A stretch of DNA of 64,000 nt, taken from contig NZ_JAAOXD010000007.1 of NCBI RefSeq assembly GCF_014694315.1, positions 657,141 through 721,140 on the forward strand, in the 5' to 3' direction. Position 1 is the first letter of the stretch; every line of letters starts with the position of its first letter. Made by a program: the position numbers and the translations under genes. Shown here piece by piece: positions 1-8,180 of this stretch. The notes beneath the pieces were generated by a model. It saw nothing but the letters and a program-made list of their open reading frames with translations, had not been told where the DNA came from and searched no databases. The DNA comes from Arthrobacter ipis. Lineage in GTDB: Bacteria; Actinomycetota; Actinomycetes; Actinomycetales; Micrococcaceae.

Positions 1-1
1 G

Positions 2-454
2 ATCGTCGGTATCCGCCCGGTCCAGAAGACCACGGTTACCGGTATCGAGATGTTCCACAAGCAGCTCGACGAAGCATGGGCCGGCGAGAACTGTGGCCTC
101 CTGCTCCGCGGTCTGAAGCGCGACGACGTCGAGCGTGGCCAGGTTGTCGTCAAGCCGGGTTCCATCACCCCGCACACCGACTTCGAGGCCAACGTCTACA
201 TCCTTTCCAAGGACGAAGGCGGACGTCACAACCCGTTCTACTCGAACTACCGCCCGCAGTTCTACTTCCGTACCACGGACGTAACCGGCGTTATCACCCT
301 GCCGGAAGGCACGGAAATGGTTATGCCTGGCGACAACACTGAGATGACCGTTGCGCTCATCCAGCCGATCGCTATGGAAGAGGGCCTCGGCTTCGCTATC
401 CGTGAAGGCGGCCGCACCGTTGGTTCGGGACGTGTCACCAAGATCAACAAGTAA
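2..454 (+). CDS. tuf: Elongation factor Tu, C-terminal part (5' end outside window)
   Basis: This is the last 150 residues of EF-Tu, the GTPase that delivers aminoacyl-tRNA to the ribosome. The reading frame is open from base 2, so the gene begins before the window. What is visible is the end of domain 2 (GIEMFHKQLDEAWAGENCG) and all of domain 3 (RPQFYFRTTDVTG, then the basic ending GSGRVTKINK). The GTP-binding G domain is not in view. tuf normally follows rpsL-rpsG-fusA, and the S10 cluster lies downstream here as expected. A strong terminator follows at 510-545. The identity is certain from near-universal motifs. Confidence 0.97.
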   Translation: MVGIRPVQKTTVTGIEMFHKQLDEAWAGENCGLLLRGLKRDDVERGQVVVKPGSITPHTDFEANVYILSKDEGGRHNPFYSNYRPQFYFRTTDVTGVITLPEGTEMVMPGDNTEMTVALIQPIAMEEGLGFAIREGGRTVGSGRVTKINK

Positions 455-509
455 CTCTTGCTGATTGCGGATCGAAGGGCCGGCTAACGGCCTGACGTGA
501 TGTTCGAAA

Positions 510-545
510 ACAGCCCCGCTGCTACTCGCAGCGGGGCTGTTTTTG
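510..545 (+). terminator. Rho-independent terminator of tuf
   Basis: A perfect 13-bp inverted repeat (510-522 pairs with 528-540, GC-rich) encloses a 5-nt loop and is followed at once by a run of T. It lies 55 bp after the tuf stop codon. Confidence 0.93.
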
Positions 546-617
546 TATCTGCATTTCCCGCCAGTGGGCAGCGGGCCGGCCTGATAGGGTTAGTGCTCGC
601 GAGAGAAAAGGAACATC

Positions 618-743
618 ATGGGTTGGCTTATTTTCCTGCTGGTGGTTGCCGCCGTGGTGGTGGGCGTTGTTTGGGCGAAGAAGCACTTCCGCCACGAGAT
701 TGAACGCGCCAAGCGGATCAACCGGGCCAACAAGAACCAGTAG
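618..743 (+). CDS. Small single-pass membrane protein, 41 aa, unknown function
   Basis: The ATG at 618 opens 41 codons. The product starts MGWLIFLLVVAAVVVGVVWA, one hydrophobic helix of about 18 residues, followed by a basic, charged tail (KKHFRHEIERAKRINRANKNQ). This predicts an N-out/C-in membrane peptide by the positive-inside rule. A purine-rich ribosome-binding site (agaaaagga) sits about 5 nt upstream. The gene lies between the tuf terminator and the convergent GH1 gene, so it must have its own promoter; a weak TAGGGT -10-like hexamer lies near 574. I do not recognise the family. Coding status rests on the RBS, the membrane segment and the sensible amphipathic tail. Confidence 0.6.
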   Translation: MGWLIFLLVVAAVVVGVVWAKKHFRHEIERAKRINRANKNQ

Positions 744-780
744 GTCCGCCGCCCGCGGGTGAGGCGGCCTCAGCCTGCGC

Positions 781-2241
781 TCAGGCCGTTCGCGCCCGCG
801 CCCGGGTGAGTGCCTGCAGCCAGTAGAAGGACTTCTTGGGCGTCCTTTTTAGAGTTTGGAAGTCCACGTGCACCAGGCCGAACCGCTGTGAATACCCGGC
901 GGCCCACTCGAAGTTGTCCATGAACGTCCAGATGAAGTAGCCGAGCAGGCGCACATCGTGCGCGATGCCACCGGGCGCAGTTGAGTTCACTGCTTGGTCC
1001 AAGTGGCGGGCCAGGTAGTCGATGCGCTTCGAGTCCGCTATGGGACCGGTGACATGCTCGGGCTCTGGAAAGCTTGCGCCGCTCTCGGTGATGTAGACGG
1101 GTGGCAAGGCCGCCCCATACCTGTCCTTGAGCTCCCGCAGCAGGATGCCCAGATGGTCCGGTGCCACCGGCCACCCGAAGCCAGTGGTGGGATATTCAGG
1201 GAAAGCTGCAAAGTGGAACGGTACCCGCGCCATGGCCCGCGACTTGCCGGCGGGGGTGTTAGTCGGACCCTGCCCCGCGGCCACCCGGACAGGGTAGTAG
1301 TAGTTCACCCCGTAGAAGTCGAGCGGCTGGCTGATCAGGCGGAGGTCGTCGTCGGACGTCCGGGACAAAAACTTGAACCAGGGGCGGACGGCAAGCGGCG
1401 GGGCGGGGTAGCGCCCCAGGAGGATGGGATCGGCGTACACGCGGTTGAGGACAATGTCGCAGACCTTGGCCACCAGCCTGTCCGCCAGCCGTTGGGTGGC
1501 AGGGCGTACGGGGGAGTGCAGGTTGGTAACGCCGATGGTCCCGGCCACGCCGGCGGAGCGCAGCGCCTGGACCGCGAGTCCGTGGCCGAGCAGCTGGTGG
1601 TGAACCGAAGGTAGCGCCTTGAACAGCAGGTCGCGGCCGGGCGCATGGACGCCCAGGGCGTAGCCATTCAGCGTGACGGAGACGGGTTCGTTGAGTGTGA
1701 CCCACTGCGCCACCCGGTCACCGAGCCGCTTTCCGGCGGCTGCCGCATACTCCGCGAAGCGCTCAGCCGTAGCACGGTTCATCCAGCCGCCGCTGCGCTC
1801 GAGGGGGAGGGGAGTGTCCCAATGGTAGAGCGTTGCCATCGGGGCGATGCCGGCCGCGAGCAGCAGGTCAACCAGCCGGTCGTAGAAGTCCAGTCCCCGC
1901 GGGTTGGCTGCGCCGTGGCCCTCCGGCTGGATCCTGGGCCACGAGATCGAGAAGCGATACGAGTCGATGCCGAGTTCGCGCATGAGGGCAACGTCCTCCG
2001 GCAGACGGTTATAGTGGTCACACGCCACAGCCGGCGAATGCCCGTTGAGGATGTTGCCTGGTGCGGCCGCAAAGGCATCCCAGCCTGACGGTCCGCGGCC
2101 GTCCGCTGCAAGGGCGCCTTCGATCTGGAAGGCGGCGGCTGCTACGCCCAGCGCAAAGTCCGGGCGCAGGCGTCCGGCGAGGTCCTGCACCGAATCTGCG
2201 GTGACTGCGTCACCGCCGCCGTCGGCGTTCTGCACGGCCAT
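781..2241 (-). CDS. Family 1 glycoside hydrolase (beta-glucosidase)
   Basis: A 486-residue GH1 (beta/alpha)8-barrel enzyme, predicted to hydrolyse terminal beta-linked glucose or similar sugars from disaccharides with retention of configuration. The acid/base glutamate is E185 in VTLNEPVS and the nucleophile is E386 in VYITESGAS; the usual family motif is TENG, so Asn is replaced by Ser here. Other family signatures are GVAAAAFQIEGA near the N-terminus, SYRFSISWPRIQP and LYHWDTPLPLE. No signal peptide is seen, so it is probably cytoplasmic and acts on imported sugars. The start is the ATG at 2241. No transporter is adjacent. A LacI-type half-palindrome upstream (2371-2378) suggests sugar-dependent repression. 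The exact substrate cannot be told from sequence. Confidence 0.9.
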   Translation of the reverse strand: MAVQNADGGGDAVTADSVQDLAGRLRPDFALGVAAAAFQIEGALAADGRGPSGWDAFAAAPGNILNGHSPAVACDHYNRLPEDVALMRELGIDSYRFSISWPRIQPEGHGAANPRGLDFYDRLVDLLLAAGIAPMATLYHWDTPLPLERSGGWMNRATAERFAEYAAAAGKRLGDRVAQWVTLNEPVSVTLNGYALGVHAPGRDLLFKALPSVHHQLLGHGLAVQALRSAGVAGTIGVTNLHSPVRPATQRLADRLVAKVCDIVLNRVYADPILLGRYPAPPLAVRPWFKFLSRTSDDDLRLISQPLDFYGVNYYYPVRVAAGQGPTNTPAGKSRAMARVPFHFAAFPEYPTTGFGWPVAPDHLGILLRELKDRYGAALPPVYITESGASFPEPEHVTGPIADSKRIDYLARHLDQAVNSTAPGGIAHDVRLLGYFIWTFMDNFEWAAGYSQRFGLVHVDFQTLKRTPKKSFYWLQALTRARARTA

Positions 2242-2647
2242 TCACCCATCATCCAACCGGAGCTGTCCGGCGGCAACGATCGGGACGGCGGGGATCGAGG
2301 CGGCAGGACTGGGCCTTCCGGGCCCGATTCGCTTCCTCGGACAAATTCCGGCATACTAGATGAGTTGTTCAAGCGCTTTTTCGCGTCCCGATCCGGATAA
2401 TGCCGGGTGTCAGGGTCCAGGTTGAAGCCCAAACATAACCCACCTCCCAAGGAAATGCGGGCTCGTGCGCTTTGCACGGCGCGACACGCCCGACCGCGGG
2501 GGCCGGTTACGTCGGCAGGTTGAGGAACCCGGATTCATCCGGATTCAGCTTGTGCGGCGGGTGGTAGTTACGACTTCAAATGCTTCGGCAGCCACATGCA
2601 ACACGCAAGTAAACAGAGCAGCACTTACTGAAAGAGAGTCAGGCGAC
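2242..2647. other. Divergent intergenic region between GH1 gene and S10 cluster (406 bp)
   Basis: No convincing gene is seen. The left half carries the putative GH1 promoter and operator. The right half must contain the S10-operon promoter; a possible -10 (TAGTTA, near 2566) is not backed by a good -35. A short direct repeat (two copies of cggattca) lies near 2530-2546. The rpsJ ribosome-binding site (agagagtcaggcgac) ends the region. Confidence 0.5.
2371..2378 (-). promoter_or_regulatory. Candidate LacI-family operator upstream of the GH1 gene
   Basis: The 8-bp palindrome AAGCGCTT, with the central CG step typical of LacI/GalR operators, lies 130 bp upstream of the GH1 start. A TAGTAT -10-like hexamer reads toward the gene at 2353-2358. 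No regulator gene is nearby, so this is inference from motif and position. Confidence 0.4.
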
Positions 2648-2956
2648 ATGGCGGGACAAAAAATCCGCATCCGGCTGAAGTCATACGACCACGAGGTCAT
2701 TGACGTTTCAGCACGGAAGATCGTTGAGACGGTCACGCGCGCAGGCGCAACGGTAGTCGGCCCCGTGCCGCTGCCCACGGAGAAGAACGTGTACTGCGTT
2801 ATCCGCTCTCCCCACAAGTACAAGGACAGCCGCGAGCACTTTGAAATGCGCACGCACAAGCGTCTGATCGACATTATCGACCCCACGCCCAAGGCTGTTG
2901 ACTCGCTCATGCGTCTCGACCTGCCGGCCGACGTGAACATCGAAATCAAGCTGTAG
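2648..2956 (+). CDS. rpsJ: 30S ribosomal protein S10
   Basis: First gene of the S10 cluster; 102 residues, the normal length. S10 is part of the 30S head and, as NusE, also joins the transcription antitermination complex. The family loop [19 protein letters not shown] and the C-terminal [12 protein letters not shown] are intact. An in-frame extension upstream is open, but [17 protein letters not shown] at 2648 is the conserved N-terminus and is preceded by an RBS-like aggcgac. rplC follows after 17 bp. Confidence 0.97.
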
Positions 2957-2973
2957 GGAGGTGCTGAGAGACT

Positions 2974-3624
2974 ATGACCGCAACCCGTAACGTAAAGGGC
3001 CTGCTGGGCACGAAGCTCGGCATGACCCAGGTCTGGGACGAGAACAACAAGCTCATCCCCGTCACTGTTGTCCAGGCTGACTCGAACGTCATCACCCAGC
3101 TGCGTAACGCAGAAGTTGATGGCTACGTCGCCGTTCAGATCGGCTACGGCCAGATCGATCCCCGCAAGGTCACCAAGCCGCTGGCTGGTCACTTTGAAAA
3201 GGCAGGCGTCACGCCTCGCCGTCACGTCGTCGAACTCCGTACCGCAGATGCTGCTGAGTACGAGCTGGGCCAGGAGCTCTCTGTAGAGGTCTTCGAAGCC
3301 GGCCAGAAGATCGACGTCGTAGGCACCACCAAGGGTAAGGGCTTCGCCGGTGTTATGAAGCGTCACGGCTTCCACGGCGTTGGAGCTTCCCACGGTGCCC
3401 ACAAGAACCACCGTAAGCCCGGTTCTATCGGTGGCGCATCCACCCCGAGCCGCGTCTTCAAGGGCATGAAAATGGCCGGCCGCATGGGCGCCGTTCGTCA
3501 CACCACGCTGAACCTCACTGTTCACGCGGTTGACGTCGAGAAGTCGCTGCTCCTGATCAAGGGTGCCGTCCCCGGCGCCCGCGGCCAGGTCGTACTCGTA
3601 CGCACCGCCGTGAAGGGAGCCTAG
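2974..3624 (+). CDS. rplC: 50S ribosomal protein L3
   Basis: 216 residues, typical bacterial length. L3 binds near the 3' end of 23S rRNA and is an early assembly protein whose loop reaches toward the peptidyl-transferase centre. The signature GVMKRHGFHGVGASHGAHKN and the loop GSIGGASTPSRVFKGMKMAGRMG are present. An RBS (agggaggtg) precedes the ATG. rplD begins 4 bp after the stop, so the two are translated as one operon. Confidence 0.97.
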   Translation: MTATRNVKGLLGTKLGMTQVWDENNKLIPVTVVQADSNVITQLRNAEVDGYVAVQIGYGQIDPRKVTKPLAGHFEKAGVTPRRHVVELRTADAAEYELGQELSVEVFEAGQKIDVVGTTKGKGFAGVMKRHGFHGVGASHGAHKNHRKPGSIGGASTPSRVFKGMKMAGRMGAVRHTTLNLTVHAVDVEKSLLLIKGAVPGARGQVVLVRTAVKGA

Positions 3625-3628
3625 TTAA

Positions 3629-4249
3629 ATGACTAGCACTGTCAAGGTTGACCTGCCTGCAGAGATCTTCGACGTTCAGACCAACGTGCCGCTGCTGCAC
3701 CAGGTCGTCGTTGCACAGCTCGCTGCTGCTCGCCAGGGTACCCACAAGACCAAGACCCGCGCCGAAGTTTCCGGTGCAGGCCGCAAGCCGTTCAAGCAGA
3801 AGGGTACCGGCCGCGCCCGTCAGGGCTCGATCCGTGCTCCTCACATGACCGGTGGTGGCGTTGTCCACGGTCCCACCCCGCGTGACTACAGCCAGCGCAC
3901 CCCCAAGAAGATGATTGCTGCTGCACTTCGCGGCGCACTGTCTGACCGCGCCCGTAACGGACGCATCCACGTTATTGCTGATCTTGTTGCCGGCGACAAG
4001 CCGTCCTCCAAGGAAGCACTGGCAACGCTGCGCGGCGTCTCCGAGCGCAAGAACCTGCTCGTTGTCATTGAGCGCGCCAACGATGTTGCTGCACTGTCCG
4101 TGCGCAACCTCGAGGAAGTTCACGTTCTGTACGCAGATCAGCTGAACACCTACGACGTTCTCGTTTCTGACGACGTAGTCTTCACCAAGGCTGCCTACGA
4201 AGCATTCGTTGCTGACAAGGCTGCAAAGAACGAGGAGGATGCCAAGTGA
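3629..4249 (+). CDS. rplD: 50S ribosomal protein L4
   Basis: 206 residues. L4 lines the exit tunnel; the extended tunnel loop (GRKPFKQKGTGRARQGSIRAP) is well conserved. In Escherichia coli L4 represses its own S10 operon, but no matching leader was identified here. Its stop overlaps the GTG start of rplW in a GTGA arrangement, indicating translational coupling. Confidence 0.97.
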   Translation: MTSTVKVDLPAEIFDVQTNVPLLHQVVVAQLAAARQGTHKTKTRAEVSGAGRKPFKQKGTGRARQGSIRAPHMTGGGVVHGPTPRDYSQRTPKKMIAAALRGALSDRARNGRIHVIADLVAGDKPSSKEALATLRGVSERKNLLVVIERANDVAALSVRNLEEVHVLYADQLNTYDVLVSDDVVFTKAAYEAFVADKAAKNEEDAK

Positions 4250-4551
4250 GCGCAGCCACCATCAAAGACCCGCGCGACGTCGTGCTTGCACCCGTCGTCT
4301 CGGAAAAGAGCTACGGCCTGATCGACGAGGGCAAGTACACCTTCCTGGTGGACCCCCGCTCGAACAAGACCGAGATCAAGCTGGCCGTGGAGAAGATTTT
4401 CTCCGTCAAGGTCGAATCGATCAACACCATCAACCGTGCCGGTAAGCGCAAGCGCACTAAATTCGGATGGGGAACCCGCAAGAACACCAAGCGTGCCATT
4501 GTGACCCTCAAAGAAGGCACTATCGACATCTTCGGCGGTCCGCTCGCGTAG
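4246..4551 (+). CDS. rplW: 50S ribosomal protein L23
   Basis: 101 residues. L23 sits at the exit-tunnel mouth and is the docking site for trigger factor and the signal recognition particle. The family motifs PVVSEKSYGLIDEGKYTFLVD and KRAIVTLKEG are seen. The start is GTG at 4246, overlapping the rplD stop by 4 bases; MSAATIKDPRDVVLAPV fits homologues. Confidence 0.96.
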   Translation: MSAATIKDPRDVVLAPVVSEKSYGLIDEGKYTFLVDPRSNKTEIKLAVEKIFSVKVESINTINRAGKRKRTKFGWGTRKNTKRAIVTLKEGTIDIFGGPLA

Positions 4552-4580
4552 CGGAGACCACTTTAACGAGGAAATAAATT

Positions 4581-5420
4581 ATGGGAATCCGTAAATACAA
4601 GCCGACTACGCCGGGCCGTCGCGGCTCGAGCGTAGCTGACTTCACCGAAATCACGCGGTCGACGCCGGAAAAGTCGTTGGTACGTCCGCTGCCCAAAAAG
4701 GGCGGCCGTAACAACACCGGTAAGATCACCACCCGTCACAAGGGTGGTGGACACAAGCGCCAGTACCGTCTGATCGACTTCCGTCGCCACGACAAGGACG
4801 GCGTCAACGCCCGCGTTGCCGAAATCGAGTACGATCCGAACCGCACGGCTCGCATCGCCCTCCTGCACTACGTTGATGGCACCAAGCGTTACATCATCGC
4901 CCCGAACAAGCTCTCCCAGGGCGACTTCGTGGAAGCCGGCGCCAACGCTGACATCAAGCCTGGCAACAACCTGCCCCTGCGCAACATCCCCGTGGGTACC
5001 GTTATCCACGCGGTTGAGCTGCGCCCGGGCGGCGGTGCCAAGATGGCCCGTTCCGCCGGTGCTTCTGTTCAGCTCGTCGCCAAGGAAGGCCGTTTCGCCC
5101 AGCTGCGTCTGCCCTCCGGCGAAATCCGCAACGTTGACGTGCGCTGCCGCGCCACGATCGGCGAGGTCGGCAACGCCGAGCAGTCGAACATCAACTGGGG
5201 CAAGGCCGGCCGTATGCGGTGGAAGGGCGTTCGCCCGACCGTCCGTGGTGTCGCCATGAACCCGGTTGACCACCCGCACGGTGGTGGTGAAGGTAAGACC
5301 TCCGGTGGTCGTCACCCGGTCAACCCGAACGGTAAGCCTGAAGGCCGTACCCGCCGCCCCAACAAAGAGAGCGACAAGCTTATTGTTCGTCGCCGTCGTA
5401 CTGGCAAGAACAAGCGATAG
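4581..5420 (+). CDS. rplB: 50S ribosomal protein L2
   Basis: 279 residues. L2 contacts the peptidyl-transferase region and helps subunit joining. The most conserved segment, NPVDHPHGGGEGKTSGGRHP, is intact near the C-terminus, followed by the basic tail. The RBS (cgaggaaata) lies just before the ATG. rpsS starts 12 bp downstream. Confidence 0.97.
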   Translation: MGIRKYKPTTPGRRGSSVADFTEITRSTPEKSLVRPLPKKGGRNNTGKITTRHKGGGHKRQYRLIDFRRHDKDGVNARVAEIEYDPNRTARIALLHYVDGTKRYIIAPNKLSQGDFVEAGANADIKPGNNLPLRNIPVGTVIHAVELRPGGGAKMARSAGASVQLVAKEGRFAQLRLPSGEIRNVDVRCRATIGEVGNAEQSNINWGKAGRMRWKGVRPTVRGVAMNPVDHPHGGGEGKTSGGRHPVNPNGKPEGRTRRPNKESDKLIVRRRRTGKNKR

Positions 5421-5432
5421 GAGCCTGGACAC

Positions 5433-5714
5433 ATGCCACGCAGCCTGAAAAAAGGTCCTTTCGTTGACCAGCACCTCTTTGTGAAGGTGGACAGGGAAAA
5501 CGAAAAGGGCACCAAGAACGTCATTAAGACCTGGTCCCGCCGCTCGATGATCATCCCCGACATGCTCGGGCACACGATCGCCGTGCACGACGGACGCAAG
5601 CACATCCCGGTGTTTGTCACCGAGTCGATGGTCGGGCACAAGCTCGGCGAATTCGCTCCTACGCGGACATTCCGCGGCCATGTCAAGGACGACCGTAAGG
5701 GCAAGCGCCGCTAG
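5433..5714 (+). CDS. rpsS: 30S ribosomal protein S19
   Basis: 93 residues, standard length. S19 lies in the 30S head beside S13 and contacts the A-site finger. The signature MPRSLKKGPFVDQHL and the motif HKLGEFAPTRTFRGH are complete. It lies in the usual rplB-rpsS-rplV order. Confidence 0.97.
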   Translation: MPRSLKKGPFVDQHLFVKVDRENEKGTKNVIKTWSRRSMIIPDMLGHTIAVHDGRKHIPVFVTESMVGHKLGEFAPTRTFRGHVKDDRKGKRR

Positions 5715-5752
5715 GCGCCTGCACTTACGTCAAAGACGAGAGAAGGAAAGCA

Positions 5753-6118
5753 ATGGAAGCCAAGGCAATTGCGCGCCACATCCGCGTAACGCCTATGAAG
5801 GCCCGGCGCGTCGTCAACCTTGTTCGTGGTAAGCAAGCGAACGAGGCTCTGGCAATTCTGAAGTTTGCCCCCCAGGCAGCTTCGGAGCCGGTATTCAAGG
5901 TAGTTCAGTCGGCAATCTCCAACGCCCGCGTCCTCGCGGACCGCGATGGTGTTGCGTTCGACGAAGGTGACCTCATCATCAGCGAAGCGTTTGTTGATGA
6001 AGGCCCGACCATGAAGCGGTTCCAGCCGCGTGCTCAGGGTCGTGCATTTCAGATCAAGAAGCGCACCAGCCACATCACCGTGGTAGTCGCTACCCCGGAG
6101 AAAGAGGAGGCTCGCTAA
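5753..6118 (+). CDS. rplV: 50S ribosomal protein L22
   Basis: 121 residues. L22 forms part of the exit-tunnel constriction; its beta-hairpin (GPTMKRFQPRAQGRAFQIKK) is the site of macrolide-resistance changes in other bacteria, and nothing unusual is visible here. A good RBS (agagaaggaa) precedes the ATG. The stop codon is directly followed by the GTG of rpsC. Confidence 0.97.
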   Translation: MEAKAIARHIRVTPMKARRVVNLVRGKQANEALAILKFAPQAASEPVFKVVQSAISNARVLADRDGVAFDEGDLIISEAFVDEGPTMKRFQPRAQGRAFQIKKRTSHITVVVATPEKEEAR

Positions 6119-6955
6119 GTGGGACAGAAAGTAAACCCGCACGGGTTCCGACTCGGCATCACCACCGATCACGTATCGCACTGGTTCGCTGACAGCACCA
6201 AGTCCGGCCAGCGGTACAAGGACTTCGTTCGCGAAGACATCCGTATCCGCCAGCTCATGTCCACGGGCATGGAGCGCGCCGGTATCGCCAAGGTCGAGAT
6301 CGAGCGCACCCGCGACCGTGTCCGCGTGGACATCCACACGGCACGTCCGGGCATCGTCATCGGCCGCCGCGGCGCCGAGGCAGACCGCATCCGCGGCGAG
6401 CTCGAAAAGCTCACCGGCAAGCAGGTTCAGCTGAACATCCTCGAGGTCAAGAACCCCGAGATGGAAGCGCAGCTTGTTGCCCAGGGTGTTGCAGAGCAGC
6501 TGACTTCCCGCGTGGCATTCCGCCGTGCGATGAAGAAGGCCATGCAGTCCGCACAGCGTGCCGGTGCCAAGGGTATCCGTATCGCTTGCTCGGGCCGTCT
6601 GGGTGGCGCAGAAATGTCCCGCTCGGAGTTCTACCGCGAAGGCCGTGTGCCCCTGCACACCCTCCGCGCGAACATCGACTACGGCTTCTACGAAGCCAAG
6701 ACCACCTTCGGCCGCATCGGCGTGAAGGTCTGGATCTACAAGGGCGACGTCACCTCCAAGGAACTGGCTCAGCAGGCAGCTGCTGCTCCGTCCCGTGGCC
6801 GTTCCGGCGACCGTCCGGGCCGCCCGGGTGGCGCTGACCGTGGTGACCGCCGTCGTCGTACCGACCGTCCGGCAGCCGACGCAGCACCTGCTGCTGCAGC
6901 TCCGGCAGCCGAGGCAGCAGCTCCGGCACAGGCAGCAGAAGGAGGACAGGCTTAA
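6119..6955 (+). CDS. rpsC: 30S ribosomal protein S3 with Ala/Pro-rich C-terminal extension
   Basis: 278 residues, longer than the roughly 230-residue Escherichia coli protein. The KH RNA-binding domain (RPGIVIGRRGAEADRIRGEL) and the C-terminal S3 domain (CSGRLGGAEMSRSEFYREGR) are intact. The last 55 or so residues are an RGDR-, Ala- and Pro-rich tail, as is common in actinobacterial S3. The start is GTG immediately after the rplV stop. The rplP ATG follows the rpsC stop with no gap, so the rplP RBS (gaaggagga) lies inside the rpsC tail codons. Confidence 0.96.
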   Translation: MGQKVNPHGFRLGITTDHVSHWFADSTKSGQRYKDFVREDIRIRQLMSTGMERAGIAKVEIERTRDRVRVDIHTARPGIVIGRRGAEADRIRGELEKLTGKQVQLNILEVKNPEMEAQLVAQGVAEQLTSRVAFRRAMKKAMQSAQRAGAKGIRIACSGRLGGAEMSRSEFYREGRVPLHTLRANIDYGFYEAKTTFGRIGVKVWIYKGDVTSKELAQQAAAAPSRGRSGDRPGRPGGADRGDRRRRTDRPAADAAPAAAAPAAEAAAPAQAAEGGQA

Positions 6956-7372
6956 ATGCTTATCCCACGTCGAGTAAAGCACCGTAAGCAGCACCACCCG
7001 GGTCGTTCCGGCGCTGCCACGGGCGGTACCAAGGTCTCCTTCGGTGAGTACGGCATCCAGGCCCTGAGCCCGGCATACGTCACGAACCGTCAGATCGAAT
7101 CTGCCCGTATCGCGATGACCCGCCACATCAAGCGTGGCGGTAAGGTCTGGATCAACATCTACCCGGACCGTCCGCTGACCAAGAAGCCTGCCGAAACCCG
7201 CATGGGTTCCGGTAAGGGTTCGCCGGAATGGTGGGTCGCCAACGTCAAGCCGGGCCGGGTTCTCTTTGAACTCTCCGGTGTCAGTGATGAGGTAGCTCGC
7301 GAGGCCCTGCGCCTGGCAATCCACAAGCTCCCGTTGAAGGCACGCATTGTGCGTCGCGAAGGTGGTGAATAG
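6956..7372 (+). CDS. rplP: 50S ribosomal protein L16
   Basis: 138 residues. L16 binds 23S rRNA near the A site and helps organise the elbow of A-site tRNA. The N-terminus MLIPRRVKHRKQHHPGRSG and the motifs RQIESARIAMTRHIKRGGK and MGSGKGSPEWWVA match the family. It abuts rpsC and is followed 2 bp later by rpmC. Confidence 0.97.
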   Translation: MLIPRRVKHRKQHHPGRSGAATGGTKVSFGEYGIQALSPAYVTNRQIESARIAMTRHIKRGGKVWINIYPDRPLTKKPAETRMGSGKGSPEWWVANVKPGRVLFELSGVSDEVAREALRLAIHKLPLKARIVRREGGE

Positions 7373-7374
7373 AA

Positions 7375-7704
7375 ATGGCAGTTGGGTCAAAGGATCTTGC
7401 ACCCGCACAGCTGGACGGTTTCGACAACGAGCGTCTCGTTGAAGAACTCCGCAAGTCCAAGGAAGAGCTGTTCAACCTGCGTTTCCAGTCCGCCACCGGA
7501 CAGCTGGAGAACCACGGTCGTCTGCGCGCGGTAAAGAAGGACATCGCACGCATCTACACCGTTCTCCGTGAGCGCGAGCTGGGCATTCGTGCCGAGGTTG
7601 CCGCACCGGTTGTGGAAGCCAAGGAAGAAAAGAAGTCCAAGAAGTCTGCAGCTAAGAAGGCTGAAAAGCCGGCCGAGGCTGAGACCGAGGAGGACGCCAA
7701 GTGA
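7375..7704 (+). CDS. rpmC: 50S ribosomal protein L29 with Lys/Ala/Glu tail
   Basis: 109 residues; the conserved L29 core (LVEELRKSKEELFNLRFQSATGQLENHGRLRAVKKDIARIYTVLRERE region) covers about residues 10-70. The remaining 40 residues are a low-complexity Lys/Ala/Glu extension, an actinobacterial feature of unknown role. L29 lies at the tunnel exit next to L23. The stop overlaps the rpsQ start in GTGA form. Confidence 0.95.
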   Translation: MAVGSKDLAPAQLDGFDNERLVEELRKSKEELFNLRFQSATGQLENHGRLRAVKKDIARIYTVLRERELGIRAEVAAPVVEAKEEKKSKKSAAKKAEKPAEAETEEDAK

Positions 7705-8006
7705 GTGAAAAGGACGAGAACGTGACGGAAACTGCTACGGCAGCTACGGCTGAGCAGCGCGGTTACCGTAAGACGCGTCGCGGCTACGTGGTCTCTGACA
7801 AGATGGACAAGACCATCGTTGTTCAGGTTGAAGACCGCGTGAAGCACGCCCTGTACGGCAAGGTCATCCGCCGCACCTCCAAGGTCAAGGCACACGACGA
7901 GCAGAACACCGCCGGCATCGGCGACCTGGTTGTCATCGCCGAGACCCGCCCGCTGTCCGCCACCAAGAACTGGCGGCTCGTGGAGATCCTCGAGAAGGCT
8001 AAGTAA
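7701..8006 (+). CDS. rpsQ: 30S ribosomal protein S17
   Basis: 101 residues with an acidic/Thr-Ala N-terminal extension of about 20 residues before the S17 core (GYVVSDKMDKTIVVQVE, then ETRPLSATKNWRLVEIL). S17 is a primary 16S rRNA binder. The GTG at 7701 overlaps the rpmC stop. It ends the first transcription unit: a hairpin follows and the next gene, rplN, starts 406 bp away. Confidence 0.96.
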   Translation: MSEKDENVTETATAATAEQRGYRKTRRGYVVSDKMDKTIVVQVEDRVKHALYGKVIRRTSKVKAHDEQNTAGIGDLVVIAETRPLSATKNWRLVEILEKAK

Positions 8007-8037
8007 CACCTGCAGCATCGCTTCTGGCGGCTGTAAC

Positions 8038-8072
8038 GGAAACCCCCGTTCCCTTTGGGAGCGGGGGTTTCC
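8038..8072 (+). terminator. Terminator-like hairpin after rpsQ
   Basis: A 16-bp stem with one G-U pair (ggaaacccccgt... against ...gcgggggtttcc) and a 3-nt loop lies 31 bp after rpsQ. The T run is poor, so it may act as a bidirectional or partial terminator. Confidence 0.7.
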
Positions 8073-8165
8073 TGTTAAACGCGGGATGTCCGACGACGGC
8101 GGGCCGGGTATGTGGGGGAGTGGCCCGGTCCCTGCCGGTTGTGATATGGGGATGCCCAAGAATTG

Positions 8166-8174
8166 TGCTAGGAT
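8166..8174 (+). promoter_or_regulatory. Candidate promoter of the rplN (spc) cluster, extended -10
   Basis: The sequence TGC TAGGAT (extended -10, hexamer 8169-8174) lies about 240 bp upstream of rplN and downstream of the rpsQ hairpin. No strong -35 is seen, which fits an extended -10. Placement is inferred. Confidence 0.4.
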
Positions 8175-8180
8175 ATTGAG

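Noticed and set aside
5711..7408. 565-residue open frame antisense to rplV-rpsC-rplP
   Set aside because: Overlaps certain ribosomal genes; Cys/Ser-rich shadow translation.
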